Shown piece after piece: positions 22,845 through 33,860 of a stretch of 34,051 bases of DNA (its first letter is position 1; each line of letters starts with the position of its first letter). The DNA comes from Azolla pinnata. Lineage: Eukaryota > Streptophyta > Polypodiopsida > Salviniales > Salviniaceae. The notes under the pieces are model-generated. The model was not told the DNA's origin. It saw only the letters and a program-made list of their open reading frames with translations, and searched no databases. The DNA lies in assembly GCA_037176905.1 (NCBI GenBank), contig JBBBWG010031865.1:9867-43917 (forward strand). Reading direction: 5' to 3'. A program made the position numbers and the translations under genes.

Positions 22845-24109
22845 AATGGCGAGATTAAAATCGGTAACAATCCGTGATCAATGATTAATCTCTCTCTGTC
22901 GGATCGCTAATTAGGCCCTGCAACTCTCCACCTGCATTAATCATGTACAAACATTAAGCTTGCACACTCGAGAGACAGCTATGGGGATAATTGGAGATCA
23001 ATTCGCATACTCATTTGATCGGGGGCAGATGGATTAAGAAAAGCTCTTAATGACACGAAGATTAATGAAAGCGGGGAACGGAAAATGGCTGATTTGTGGT
23101 GCAATTAGGAAGATTCAGGGGAGTAAGTGATAATTAGCTACAAATGGTTTGCTTAAATCATCGTGCAATTAGACGGGATGATTAGGCTTTCCGCCCGCGG
23201 ATGGCCTAATTAGATCAGACGGAGAAACGATTAGCGGCTGATAAGGGAGGAATTATTACTCGCGCAGATCAACGGATTCAGGGATTTGTTGAACTGGGCA
23301 TTTAACGCCTACTTATATACGACGAAGCTGAAAGAATATTGTACCAATTTATCTTGTCGGAAAAACGGTTGAAGGCCGGGTAAAAATTACAAAGCAGCGA
23401 AAAATTATTATTGTAATGGATTTCTGTAAAGCAGAACAAAAACAATTTGGGGGAAAATGTGTATAACAGAAATTGAAGCGAAGAAGATCTGTATCGTCTT
23501 CTTCGTTTACTTAAGTTCCGACAATTTCACTGTCCCCGCATCTCCAAAGGGCGATAAATCCTTTGGGTTTTCTTCTTTTTCTCCTTTGTTCATCTAGATT
23601 TTGATTGCCGGTTTTGACACATGGAAGTTGCTGAGAACTCCATTGCAGTTTTAGGGCAATAAATTGCAGAGAAATTCTGCGTTAAAGAGAGAGAGGGACC
23701 GCAGGACAAGAAAAAGGAAACACTAGGAAGCAAAAAGAGAATCGATTGAAAAAACAAAATTCAGCAACAGATCTCCGCTTACTTCATCATCATTCTTTTG
23801 TTTCTCGCCTAGTGTTGAAGAATTGAATGCATCAGTATATAATTCTAAGTATTTTAGATCTGAACTTAATGTTACTAGAATCGCTACATTGCATAGCTAT
23901 ATATCGATAGATATGATTTCGTAAAGTCAACAATGGGTTAACTTTAGAGCTTTAATTTGCTGAATGTGAAGCAATCGATAGCATGCATGCGGTCGAGATG
24001 GGGTTTAATTTGGCCGGTGACTAACTAAAATTAACTAACCCCTGAATTAGCCAAACACTACTAAAAAGCAGCTCGGATTAATGCAATGCATATAGGATTA
24101 TTAATGTGA
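22845..24109. other. SDR upstream region
   Basis: No ORF was seen. It contains the candidate TATA box at 23312-23319 and pyrimidine-rich stretches, and probably serves as the SDR promoter and leader. Confidence 0.5.
23312..23319 (-). promoter_or_regulatory. Candidate TATA box of the SDR gene
   Basis: TATATAAG on the minus strand lies about 470 bp upstream of the SDR start codon. It is the best TATA match I noticed upstream of exon 1, but it implies a long 5' leader, so the assignment is tentative. Confidence 0.35.
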
Positions 24110-24570
24110 ACTAATTACTTAGCTAGCACTAAGAATTTGCACCACAAATGAGGGTCTTGATTGATTAGCTTGAAGCACTAATAGTGTGAATTAATTAGCT
24201 GGTTAGCGCTAGTAGTGTGAATTAATTAGCTTGTTAGCACTATTAATGTGAATTAATTAGCTTGTTAGCACTCTTAATGTGAATCAATTAGCAAGTTTGC
24301 ACTATGAATTTGCAGCACAAAAAGCGGGGTCTTGATTAATTACCTGGTTAACACTAGTAATGTGAATTAATTAGCTTGTTAGCACTGTTAATTTGAACGA
24401 TTTCGCAAGTTAGCACTCTGAATTGCAGCACAAAAGAGGGTCTTGATGAATTAGATGGTCAGCACTATTTATGTGAGTTAAGTAGCTTGTTAGCATTATG
24501 AATCGCACAAAGAAAGCCCCAAATAATCAACTAGCTAGTTAGCACTATTAATGGGGGAATTAATTAGCTA
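24110..24570. repeat. Nested minisatellite upstream of a tRNA-like fragment
   Basis: About ten copies of a roughly 33-bp unit (gttagcactattaatgtgaattaattagctt) are interrupted by a second motif, ttgcagcacaaaagagggtcttgatt, at about 24136, 24313 and 24424. The pattern suggests larger composite units that were amplified together. Confidence 0.85.
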
Positions 24571-24632
24571 GTCTTGGTCTGCTTGTGCAAGCAAAAAACA
24601 TAGGTCGTGGGTTCGAATCCTGGCTTTGTACG
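24562..24632 (+). tRNA. Degenerate tRNA-like or SINE-head sequence
   Basis: An A-box-like TAGCTAGTCTTGG (about 24565) is followed, 40 bp on, by a near-perfect B box GGGTTCGAATCC (24609-24620). The T-arm folds only partly, and the acceptor strands do not pair. It is better read as a tRNA pseudogene or the head of a SINE than as a working tRNA. A T-rich stretch (cttttcttttg) lies about 65 bp downstream. Confidence 0.35.
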
Positions 24633-24968
24633 TTCACGGAACATGGCCCCGAAATCAAGCCCATCTATCTTTGTCTACCAACTCTTTTCTTTTGTTAACA
24701 GATCGATGATGATCGATCTACTACGCACTAACAGATCCAAGGACACAGTCACACCCCCATGTTCCTTGAGGAAGCAGTGTCCGATCACACTTGGAGCGAG
24801 TGCAACGTCAGACAGACAGATAGACAGATATTGCCCCACCGATTTAAAGCAATTGGACGCAAAAGATACAGTCGGGCCCTCACTCGTTTCACGCCCATCC
24901 GCAATGCCATCCCCTTCCGAGATCGATCAATCGATCGATTGATATGCATGACAATGAACAAAGGCCAA

Positions 24969-25007
<39 letters not shown>

Positions 25008-25034
25008 CGTCGTCGTCGTCGTTGTTGTTGTTGG
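24969..25034. repeat. GTT/GTC microsatellite
   Basis: A run of about 22 GTT or GTC trinucleotides lies in segmental copy B. The matching place in copy A has only a few GTT units, so it expanded in one copy. Confidence 0.93.
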
Positions 25035-25206
25035 AGCTGCCAATGTATGGACAAATAGTGGACGGGCATTGCTGTAGAAGCGATTGTTCAACATCAACCA
25101 GTCGGCCCACGTACGATTCGACAGAATAGTGAGGGGAAGGGGGATCGACACTTGACTCCAAAAGCCCATCATCATCCTCTTAGGCCCAAGCCATAGGCCG
25201 AGAACG

Positions 25207-25318
25207 AGCAGTAGCAGCAACAACAACAGTAATAGTAGTAGCAGTAGCCGTAGCAGTAGTAGTAGCAATAGCACCAGCATCAGCAACAATAGTAGTAGTA
25301 GTAGTAGTAGTAGTAGTG
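25207..25318. repeat. AGT/AGC microsatellite
   Basis: Interrupted AGT, AGC and AAC trinucleotides extend over 110 bp and end in about eleven pure AGT units. Copy A has a short AGT run at the equivalent position (about 287-307). Confidence 0.92.
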
Positions 25319-25709
25319 GGATTAGTTCCTTTCTTTTTCTTTGCGCATTTAAATTTCCCTTCGTGTGTCGGACACATAATAATTATAATACCCTTCCCCC
25401 CGTGCCCGTGACACTACTTGATGGACAGCACTCTGTATGTTCAAAACATGTCCACATGATCTGTCTTGTTCATCTGACTCCCATGGTCCTTCCCTGTTAC
25501 ACTTGTAGCTGGTGTCGCAAAAAAGGCCGGCCCCTGTCGATCGATCGATCGCATCGCATCGTGTATAAGTAGGGGGGAGGGTCTCGGGCAATTATGATTG
25601 GATTTCCGCGAGCTGGCGGAGAAGGCCGGATTCGGACAGTGTTCAGCGTTTGCATATGTGCCTGTATGTATACACGCGCATTGACCTGCGTCCCAGATGT
25701 TTTCTTGAT

Positions 25710-25762
25710 GCCGAAGAAAAAGCAAAAGCAAAAGCAGAAGAAGCGGAAGCGGAAGCAGAAGA
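25710..25762. repeat. Hexanucleotide GCAAAA/GCGGAA repeat
   Basis: About eight purine-rich hexamers run in tandem inside the 890-bp block that is present only in segmental copy B. Confidence 0.8.
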
Positions 25763-27814
25763 TGTTCATGCCTTTGATAATCCTCCTCATCTGTCACGGG
25801 CGAGCGATGGGCGAATCGGTAGCTGGCCCCATCTCAGGACATGATCATGGCATCCCATGCGCTTCGCTCTCCTCCAGTACAAAGGAGTGCATGGAACAAT
25901 GAAGGGGAGTAAGGCTCAGAACTGCAAGTGTCCAATCCATGGTATTGTCTGCTAGAGCAGTAGTAGTCCATGGATGGATGTTTGCTTGTGTATATGTATG
26001 TATGTATGCATGTATGTGTGATCGATCTACCCTTAGCCTCAGAGGTCTGATCACGACAACGTCAATCCTCATAAATCGCCCTTGATAATACATACCCTAT
26101 TTTGGCTATACCCTCTGCATCATACCCTAAAACCCCCCCCCCCTATGCTCCTTGTTACGTCAAGGAGCCCATCAAGAGCACTGTGGACCGCTCCGTCCTC
26201 TTTTATCGACCCAAAATGTCAGTCAACACTCTCCATGCGATCATCTGATCGATCGATCGATCGGCTCAGTCAAATGCTTGGAAGATTGGAATTCCCCCAT
26301 ATTCTTCGACGCGTGTGCGTCTAGCATCGGAGGATTTTCTTCGGCCGCGAATCGCCTGCTTCGGCCTTGCAGGAAAAGCCCCCCTTGCTGCACCCATCAG
26401 ATGACTCTGGTGAGACAAACTACTCATATCTGCAACCCTACCAAGCACACACTAATGCATGCTTTTCTTCTTTTTTCCTCACATGATTGCATCTTCGACA
26501 AGCATCATGTGTATTGTAGTGGCCGTTTGCGACATGCCCACGTTACGATACTTTCTAATCGGATTTCGCCGATTTATTCTGCATATGCACGCTTGAAAAG
26601 AACATTCAGCATGGCCCATTTCCACCGCCAATGTGACGGTGTGATGCTACACCTGCAACCTTGATTTCTCGCTGGTTGTGACCAATAACTGATTAGCTCG
26701 CCTTAATGATGATTTCGTTTCATTCTTTTGTAACTTGTGATTGTGATGGTAGAACCGGAATTTCTTTGTAGTTGTGTCCAATAACTGATCAGCTAACCTT
26801 GCTGATGATCTTTTATTCTTTCAGAACTTGTGATTGGATGCCCATAGTACCACAAAAAAGACGGAAAAGTGAATCTGATTTCAAACCATTGCTTGAAACT
26901 GAAAAAGTGACGATAAGAAACAAATCCACATGCCCATCAACATCCCATATCCCGGCAGATAATTATAAATTGTATCTTGCATTATAATGGAGACTCTTCA
27001 GAATGCCAACCAAAGTTGTGTCATATTGTTAATATCTCAATGTTACAAGTTTTTCAAGCAAAGATCCCATAAGAGATAAGTAGTTTCCTTACATAGAAGG
27101 AAGCCCTACGCCTTTCTTATCCACATAATGTGAAATAGATTTTAGACACTCTTGGATACATCTCTACTATAATGGAATGTCTTCAATCATGGTTCTCTTG
27201 GCATGATGTGGATAGGCACCAACTTATGACAAGGATAAAAGAAACAATATATAGTATGTGATTTTTTAGAACGGTTTTGATGTCAAAGCATACAATGTAT
27301 AGTACCGTAGCAACAAACTGTCGTAACACCCAAACAAACTTTTTGAATAAGAGCCTAATGATAACATTTGGAGAAAATGAAGAAGTTGTTGGAAGATGCT
27401 AGCCAGCAGATCTCACTCACAATGTATCTATTACTCTAGCTAATTAGTTGGTATTTGCAAGGTTTGCAAGTAAAATTTCGGCCCGAGCTCACCTCAAAGA
27501 CAACTGTGTTGTCAAATATTGAGATTGCTAACCAAAACATTCATTAGGATGAAATGTTAAGTTGACAACAAAAGTGTGTTTGTTCAAGCCTCTGGCAATT
27601 CAAATGGGTAAAGACAAGCATAAACAAATAGATAGTGTCACCAATACACCAATCACAAATTACGATAGAATATTATAGAACTATAAGTGATGAGAGTTTA
27701 AACTCAAGAGATTAAGAGAAACATGATGTGAATGGCTCATTAAATATAAGCAATAAAAGAGTGATAAAATTTAAACTGATGTATCAATGACAAGTACATT
27801 AATGAAGTTACAAG

Positions 27815-27822
27815 TATTTATA
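27815..27822 (-). promoter_or_regulatory. TATA box of the LTR-like segment
   Basis: TATAAATA on the minus strand lies about 65 bp downstream of the tandem TTCTAGAA palindromes, a normal promoter spacing. Confidence 0.5.
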
Positions 27823-27884
27823 GTGTCAGATTAAATAATTGAATAAGAATATATCTATTTCAAAATATTTTAATGTTAAGAAGA

Positions 27885-27902
27885 TTCTAGAACTTCTAGA
27901 AC
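27885..27902 (-). promoter_or_regulatory. Tandem heat-shock-element-like palindromes
   Basis: Two perfect 9-bp repeats TTCTAGAAC lie head to tail. Each contains the inverted TTCnnGAA core bound by heat-shock factors. The spacing between repeats is one base short of the ideal nGAAnnTTCn phase. Confidence 0.5.
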
Positions 27903-27959
27903 TTTCAAGCGGTATGTCATTATAAGATGATTACAAGTTAACAAATATAGCGTATATAA

Positions 27960-28290
27960 AAATGTGCTCATATTAGTATAAACGTTGTCGAGATAATCGA
28001 CAAGTATGCGTGAAAGTAGAGGCAGATCCGCCGGAGATTTGAACCAGAGAAAACCAGAGTGGTGGAGTTCACAAATCGTTCCTTCCAAATGGGCGAAGAA
28101 CCGAATTGTAACAAATATTCAGATACAAGAATAAGAAAAAGCAAAGACAAAAAACTAATAAGGATCGAATCAAAATCCGAATAATCGGATTACAAAGAAT
28201 AGATTTCTCGATTAAAAGCCAAGAAAGACTTCGGGCCCCCCATCGATTAGCTCCTCCCTGCCCTTTTATCCTCCTCCCGAGTTTTTTTTC
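27960..28290 (-). other. Possible second LTR-like or leader segment
   Basis: On the minus strand GGATAAAAGGG (about 28260) is followed by pyrimidine-rich, leader-like sequence. A perfect 7-bp inverted repeat AATCCGA/TCGGATT (28176-28193) also lies here. It could be an LTR or leader remnant. No coding motif was recognised, and the two short ORFs match nothing I know. Confidence 0.25.
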
Positions 28291-28944
28291 GACGTTCCTC
28301 CAAAGTAGAGGCTCCTAAAATTAGTTGCGAAAAAACACTCTATTTTGGCCGCCTCTTTTGTCTGGGAGTGAACGCGGCTCGGTTGATATTAGCACATCTG
28401 AGTGCGAACGCGGACTCTTGCTTCGCTTGCAAAAGTTACACTTGAATTGCTTGCGGACAAATTGTTCGCCCAAAACCTAACGATTTCAAACTATGCAACA
28501 GCCCATGAACACACAATAAAAAAAGGTTTTGTGCTTCGTTATATCCTGTTATATCTGTCTACACCTTCTATATGTGGGACATTCTTCTTTTTGTTCCCTT
28601 TCCTGAACAGCGCGACTTTTGGCAAAACAGCACGACTGTCTGACCAAAAGTCGCCTTATTCCAGAAATCCTTGCCATTCATCACGATTCCTTCTACCTTC
28701 ATCGAATCAATCATCCCTTCATCTTCGGCGAACTATCTATCGAAAAATTATTATTTCCCTATGCTTTCAAGCCGTATGAGTTTAACCACACAACAACGTT
28801 AAACACGATTTCTTTTCAATGTGAGCTTATAAATTCAATCCTAATCAAGTCAATCTTTGATGTCATTGCAATAACATTATTCTCTCCTTTACGATCGTAT
28901 TTTTAAAGGTATAGCATAAACTAAGTCAAAGCAGGAACCAAAGT

Positions 28945-29530
28945 ATATAGACAAGTAAGTGATCATATGATATAATCACCAGAAATAAGAACAAAGAATG
29001 AAGATTGGCGACCCCTCATTAGAAACTTAAATATAAATAGATTTGAGCGACAAGTGATCATATGTGATCATTATTAAAAACTAGAACATGAATAAGAGCA
29101 AGTGACCATGTGCAGTCCTCATGGAAAATTGAAACAAAAGACAGGAGTGAGAGACCATTGACAAACCTCATTTAAAACTTAAATATAAATAGAAGTGGGC
29201 AATGAGTGACCATGTATGGTCATTATCGAAAGATAGAACACGAATTAAAATAAGTGACCATGTGATATTATCACCAAAAATAAGAACAAAGAACGTGAGT
29301 AAGAGATCATGAACAACCCTAATTACAAACTTAAATATTAATAGAAATGAGCAACGAATGGTCATCTGTACTCATTATAAAAAATTAGAACACGAATAAG
29401 AGTGAGTGACCATGTGTAGTCCACATAGAAAACTGGAACACGAGTAACCATTTGTAATCCTCACATAAAACAAAAAATATAAATGTGAGGGACCAACCAT
29501 ATATAATCATCATCGAAAACTAGAATAAGA
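28945..29530. repeat. Tandem array with 152-bp higher-order period
   Basis: The anchor aaacttaaatata recurs at 29023, 29175 and 29327, exactly 152 bp apart (the third copy has atatt). Within each period, about three related subunits of roughly 50 bp share gtgaccatgtg and gaacacgaataagag. After the third period the array continues as single subunits. Confidence 0.9.
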
Positions 29531-31500
29531 ACAACTGATATTTAGTCAAAATATTACACATTGTAGTTTCGTGTTACTAGCTTTTCAACCGAGCATAATG
29601 ACCAATTACTACTGGCTTTTTCAACCAAACATATAATTATATAAATCAACGATTCTTCTCATTTTACATCAAATTTTTATTACGGCACCGAGCACTGCTT
29701 CTAGCATTGATTCTAACCATTTGTGATACTTATTAGAGATCACACGAACAAAAGTGAACAACGACATGTTGTTCTCATTAAAACCTACAAACACACAACC
29801 ATATAATTGAGGTTAATTACAAGTCATTACAAGGTATAAGCCCATGTGATGCGACCGTTTGCGACGGCGTACTTCCGACGAGTCTAAGCCGCAACAAAAC
29901 TCAAGCTTTGTAATACATCAAACTTGATGCACAATTGACATAAAATTTTCACTGATTTGTCGCAATTGTGTTGTAAAGCATCAAAGTTGTATTAAAATTT
30001 TGCCTTGTAGACCTACCTATTTTTACGTAAATTAATAATCAAAAGCAAGGTAGATTTGACATGTAGTTTATGTAGACTTTGATGAACACATAGACAGGAA
30101 TGTTCACACAAATTTGTAGTTACATGGACACACATTTGCTGCAAGTTAGATGCGCGTAGTTAACAAACAAATTAGGACGAGGTAATGTCAGATGTACTGT
30201 TGACGCAAGTTGACACGCCCTTGCCGCCCATCTAGATTGATAGTTGATAATAATTTGTTGCATGCAATTGACGCGTCTAAATAGAGAATATTGACACGAC
30301 CAATAATACATTTAGATGCAATCTTTGCATGTGCAATCAATGGAACAACCTCACTCACTTCCTAATGAAACACAGTGTCAACCACAACGCGATTAACCGG
30401 CTCGGGCGATAAGGAGTACAAGACTGGCTTTGAATGTGGGCTCATCAGAATCGCGTAGCACCACTTCGCATTGTATAATAAAGGGTACCAAAATGGACTA
30501 TAGATTCTAGCACTAAACAATTTAATAGTTAGCAGTTGCAATACTAATTTATTCGATTGATTGTTTATAACCTATCTATAAAATTATACATATATAATTA
30601 CTAACCTGTACGCAATAAGATGATAAAATGAATGTCCCCTCTTTGGCAATGTAAAGCTAGGTGGAATCGATTGTTGTGAAACCACTGGCATTTAATCTGA
30701 TAGAACTTTGTCAGACCTTACCCAAAATATTTTTAAACCATCTAAAATCGAAAACACATATGTTGAATCTCTGGACATCTAGTTTAATGAGGTTTTAGAT
30801 AAATCTACAATGCCCAAGCAGTTCTCCATTCTCCACCTCATTCCTGTCATTCACTCTAGAATTTAATGTATATTCGTTCTGATCGATTCCTAAAACGTGG
30901 TAATATGTTTCGTCCCACCAGATTTCGTTACAATATGTACACTACGTGAAAACATATTTAAATGAATATCTAATTTATACCATACTTAACTCCCTAGATA
31001 GCTACAAGATAGGGTTCGAGAGGTGCTTCTAGATTTGGATTTCTTTCTGTTAGGTAGAACCCTACGCCATGTTCCATGTCTTCTATGCTCCAACACTCTT
31101 AATTATTTTGTATTGTCTGTCCCTTGCTCCATCACTAGCTTGTGCTCAAGGCCGCACGATAATTCTATGTTTTCTTCATATTAATCAACCTTATCTCCCT
31201 TTGCATCGAAAAACTCGAACAAAAGATTAGTAACCCCTGAAATTAACATATTGTCACTATTTCCCATCTGATCCAAGGTCAACCACGGCGTATTTTCAGA
31301 TGGGCCAGAAGTAACGAGCCGCAACACATTGTGGCGTCGTTCAAATTCGCAGCCTTTAGTAAAACACTTTGATGGGTCGAGCAGATGTGAACTGCAAACT
31401 TAGTTTACGATTTCTTCTCGTGCGCAAGTAGAACGGGGTGTGCATGATAATCAGGAAATCCCGATCCAACAATGCGGCTTCATGCTAGCCAAAACCTCCA
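29531..31500. other. No gene recognised
   Basis: AT-rich. A segment at about 29850-30000 and 30200-30300 holds clustered TTGACACG, TTGATGCACAATTGACA and GCGACGG motifs that resemble, in inverse orientation, motifs near 11930. It may be the ends of one DNA transposon family. Confidence 0.4.
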
Positions 31501-31505
31501 ATTCC

Positions 31506-31520
31506 ATTGGTAATATATAA
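31506..31520 (+). promoter_or_regulatory. Candidate CCAAT/TATA pair upstream of the acyl-CoA ligase gene
   Basis: An inverted CCAAT motif (ATTGG, 31506-31510) is followed by TATATAA at 31514-31520, about 450 bp before the start codon. The spacing between the two motifs is much tighter than usual, and the assignment is tentative. Confidence 0.25.
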
Positions 31521-31898
31521 GCGGTCGATCGATAGGCGTTGTCCTCGACTACATCGGATAATGTACATAATTTGACACAATGCCAACAAACATTACATAC
31601 ATGTGTACATTGTAAAATAATGCATCACCAAATGATGCCCACATGTCAAACATATGAGGAGATGGCTGAAACCTAAATTCCTCCTCACTGCCTCTTCTCC
31701 TAGGTCCAAAAGAAAAGGCAGCAAGAAGAAAAGGGGGTGGAAGAAGCAAGCACACTCTTGGGGTGGGCCAAGCAAAGCAGCTCAACAACAAGAAGAAGAT
31801 GGGAAAGAAAGAACAAGAACAAGGTAGGTGTAAGGTGAGGGGATGATGAGCTATAAGCTGCATAGTTAGGCACCATTGATGATATAAGCTCCAACAAT

Positions 31899-31900
<2 letters not shown>

Positions 31901-31947
<47 letters not shown>
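31901..31947. repeat. CTA microsatellite in the leader of the acyl-CoA ligase gene
   Basis: An uninterrupted run of about 15 CTA units ends 26 bp before the start codon at 31974, so it probably lies in the 5' untranslated region. Confidence 0.92.
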
Positions 31948-31948
<1 letters not shown>

Positions 31949-31973
31949 GATCGCGGCATCGTGAACAAGAGGA

Positions 31974-32850
31974 ATGACGACATTACGCGCGGCGGAGGAT
32001 CAGGATGAGGGGGAGGAGGAGGAGGAGATCATATTCCGTTCGCAGCTCCCGCCATCGCCGATCCCATCGGACCTCTCGCTCCCGGAGTTCGTCCTCCAGC
32101 ACGCCGACGAGTACCCCGACGCAGTGGCCATCGTCGACGCGACCAACGGCCGATCCTACACCTACGCGCAGGTCGATCAACCTGTCGAGCACATTCGATT
32201 CCGGGTCCGATCGGGCCGTGGAATCGGGTTTAACGATCGTATTCGTTAGGATTGGGGGTTTAGGGTTTAGGGCTTTAGGGCTTAGGGTGTAGGGTTTAGG
32301 GGAGATTTGATCCCCATGAATGAATCCACAAGTAGGATCGGGGTGAGATTCGATCCGATTCCATTCCCTGCTAGCGAATCCGCGAGTACAATCGCGAGGG
32401 AGAATCAGCCTAGATTCCCCGCTGTCCTTGAGGTTTTTTTTGTTTTATGATCATATTTCTCCTAATCTCTGGCAAATTATCAATCTCCCGGTTCAAACCC
32501 CCCCCCCCCCCGGTGGTTCCACCCTAACACACATATCTAGAGCTATACAGCCCAGAATTCCGCGACACTTCTAACGGAATCGAATCTCCTTGCATATAAA
32601 TGTATAGGTGAGCGCACTGTCACGGAGCGTGGCTGCGGGGCTGCGCTCGCGCTTCGGGATCGGGCGCGGGGACGTGGTGTGCGTCGTGCTGCCCAACATG
32701 CCCGAGTACCCGATCATCGTGTTCGGGATCCTGGCGGCGGGCGGCGTGTTCACGGGCGCCAACACGTCGTCGCCCGCGGACGAGATCGAGAAGCAGATCG
32801 TGCACGCGGACGTGAAGCTCGTGTTCGCCGACGCGGGATCGTACGAAAAG
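31974..32850 (+). CDS. 4-coumarate-CoA-ligase-like acyl-activating enzyme, first two exons (partial)
   Basis: This is the N-terminal part of a plant AMP-forming acyl-CoA synthetase, which would activate a carboxylic acid with ATP and CoA. Exon 1 is 31974-32171 (66 codons) and exon 2 is 32608-32850 (81 codons). Both are in phase 0 with GT-AG borders. Exon 1 carries EEIIFRSQLP, then SLPEFVLQ, then GRSYTYAQ. Exon 2 carries GDVVCVVLPNMPEYPIIVFG, GGVFTGAN, DEIEKQ and SYEK. This order matches the start of 4CL-like enzymes, and the LPEFVLQ and YEK phrases recall the ACOS5/4CLL side branch; that sub-assignment is inference. The P-loop (SSGTTGxxKG), the adenylation core and the C-terminal domain are not present in the remaining 1.2 kb. 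The gene therefore either continues beyond the window after a long intron or is truncated. A poly-Glu run (residues about 13-18) precedes the conserved part. Coding exons are very GC-rich. Confidence 0.85.
32250..32300. repeat. Telomere-like repeat in acyl-CoA ligase intron 1
   Basis: Six or so GGGTTTAGGG and GGGCTTTAGGG variants follow each other on the plus strand, inside the intron between exons 1 and 2. A poly-C run (about 32500-32511) lies further along the same intron. Confidence 0.87.
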
Positions 32851-33261
32851 GTGACGTACGAATTAGCGGGGTTTTTTTCGGGGGGGGGGGGGGATGCTTT
32901 AAAAGCAAGACAAGTCCTTGCAACAGAGTAAAGTGATCAAATCACACAACGAGCTCAAGAAATATGGTGTATTTGCTTCTAGGTACGAGGTCGGCTATTG
33001 ATAGTCGAGTATGATACAAGAATATTAAAAGATTAGCATATTAATAGACTCTATCGAATATTAGCAGTCCTAAGAATACTAATAGTTACTTATAACGTGA
33101 ATAGGACCTTTACTTGAATCCTAATGCTTAGTAAAACCACAATGGTTACAACATTAATTGTTGTTATAGTTCAATTTATCAACTAACCATATACTTCCAT
33201 TAGTGAGCAAAGAAACTGTCAAAATGGCTACAAAACATGGGTTTAAATAGAAATGCAGACT
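32851..33261. other. Start of acyl-CoA ligase intron 2 (or 3' flank if truncated)
   Basis: It begins with the donor gtgacg right after exon 2 and contains a poly-T/poly-G tract (about 32872-32894). No further coding similarity is seen to the window end. Confidence 0.5.
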
Positions 33262-33590
33262 GAGGGGGTTATAGTCAACACAATAAACCAAAATTAACAC
33301 CTTGATATATGATCAAGTCACAGATGACGGTAAGTAACATCATCCTAGACTATGTTTTCAGTTTCCTAAAATGTTGCTGCTATTTTTATGTGTGAACCTT
33401 ATAGCTATAACAGAAACCCGGCTAAGGGGTTATAGTCAACACAATAAACCAGAATGAACACCTTGATGTACAATCAAGTTACGGATGACGGCAAATAGCA
33501 TCGTCCTAGACCATGTTGTAGTTGCCTAAAACGTTCCAAAGGAACCCGCTATTTATATGTGCGAACCTTTATAGTTGTGAGCTCAAACAA
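33262..33590. repeat. 161-bp direct tandem duplication
   Basis: The sequence starting ggggttatagtcaacacaat (about 33266) returns at about 33427, 161 bp later. It is followed in both copies by matching caccttgat, agatgacgg or ggatgacgg, and cctaaaa blocks. The copies are about 80-85% alike by eye. Confidence 0.85.
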
Positions 33591-33860
33591 AATCAATCAT
33601 ATGCATACGATACGCGTTCGCATTCGTGTATGCTCCAATGAAACGTGTATAGTCAGTCAATCATCTTTAGGTTGGGTTGGATTAACAAGGAGGCCTAGAT
33701 TGTATAATGATTGAATCACGTGTTATATAAGAGAGAGTGAGTATTGGGAGGGGAAAGAAACAAATAGATATATATATATATAATGGGAAAAAAGAAATGA
33801 AAGCGAAAAAGGAGCATCCCCTTTGTTTGTTTCCAAACGGTTTTTCAAACTTTTGAATGC

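Larger units (their letters stand above)
24880..27700 (+). repeat. Segmental duplicate, copy B (with two extra blocks)
   Basis: It matches copy A in three blocks: 24880-25502, 26395-27140 and 27437-27700. About 890 bp (25503-26395) and 300 bp (27141-27436) are present here but not in copy A. Both copies are in the same orientation. It may be a retained segmental duplication or two copies of an unrecognised non-autonomous element. Confidence 0.82.
27690..27910 (-). mobile_element. Probable copia-type LTR with heat-shock-element-like sites
   Basis: On the minus strand a tandem pair of TTCTAGAA palindromes (27902-27885) lies about 65 bp upstream of a TATAAATA box (27822-27815). CTTGTAACTTC-type sequence follows and the piece ends near CTCTCA. 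This layout resembles the U3/R region of copia LTRs. It directly abuts the end of segmental copy B. No internal coding region was recognised, so it may be a solo LTR. Confidence 0.45.

Noticed and set aside
24889..25377. ORFs of poly-Leu, poly-Asn or poly-Thr around the GTT and AGT repeats
   Set aside because: They are simple microsatellite translations with no conserved sequence.
31549..31983. 144-aa minus-strand ORF with a poly-Ser run
   Set aside because: It is antisense to the CTA repeat and the leader of the acyl-CoA ligase gene, and the poly-Ser comes from the repeat.
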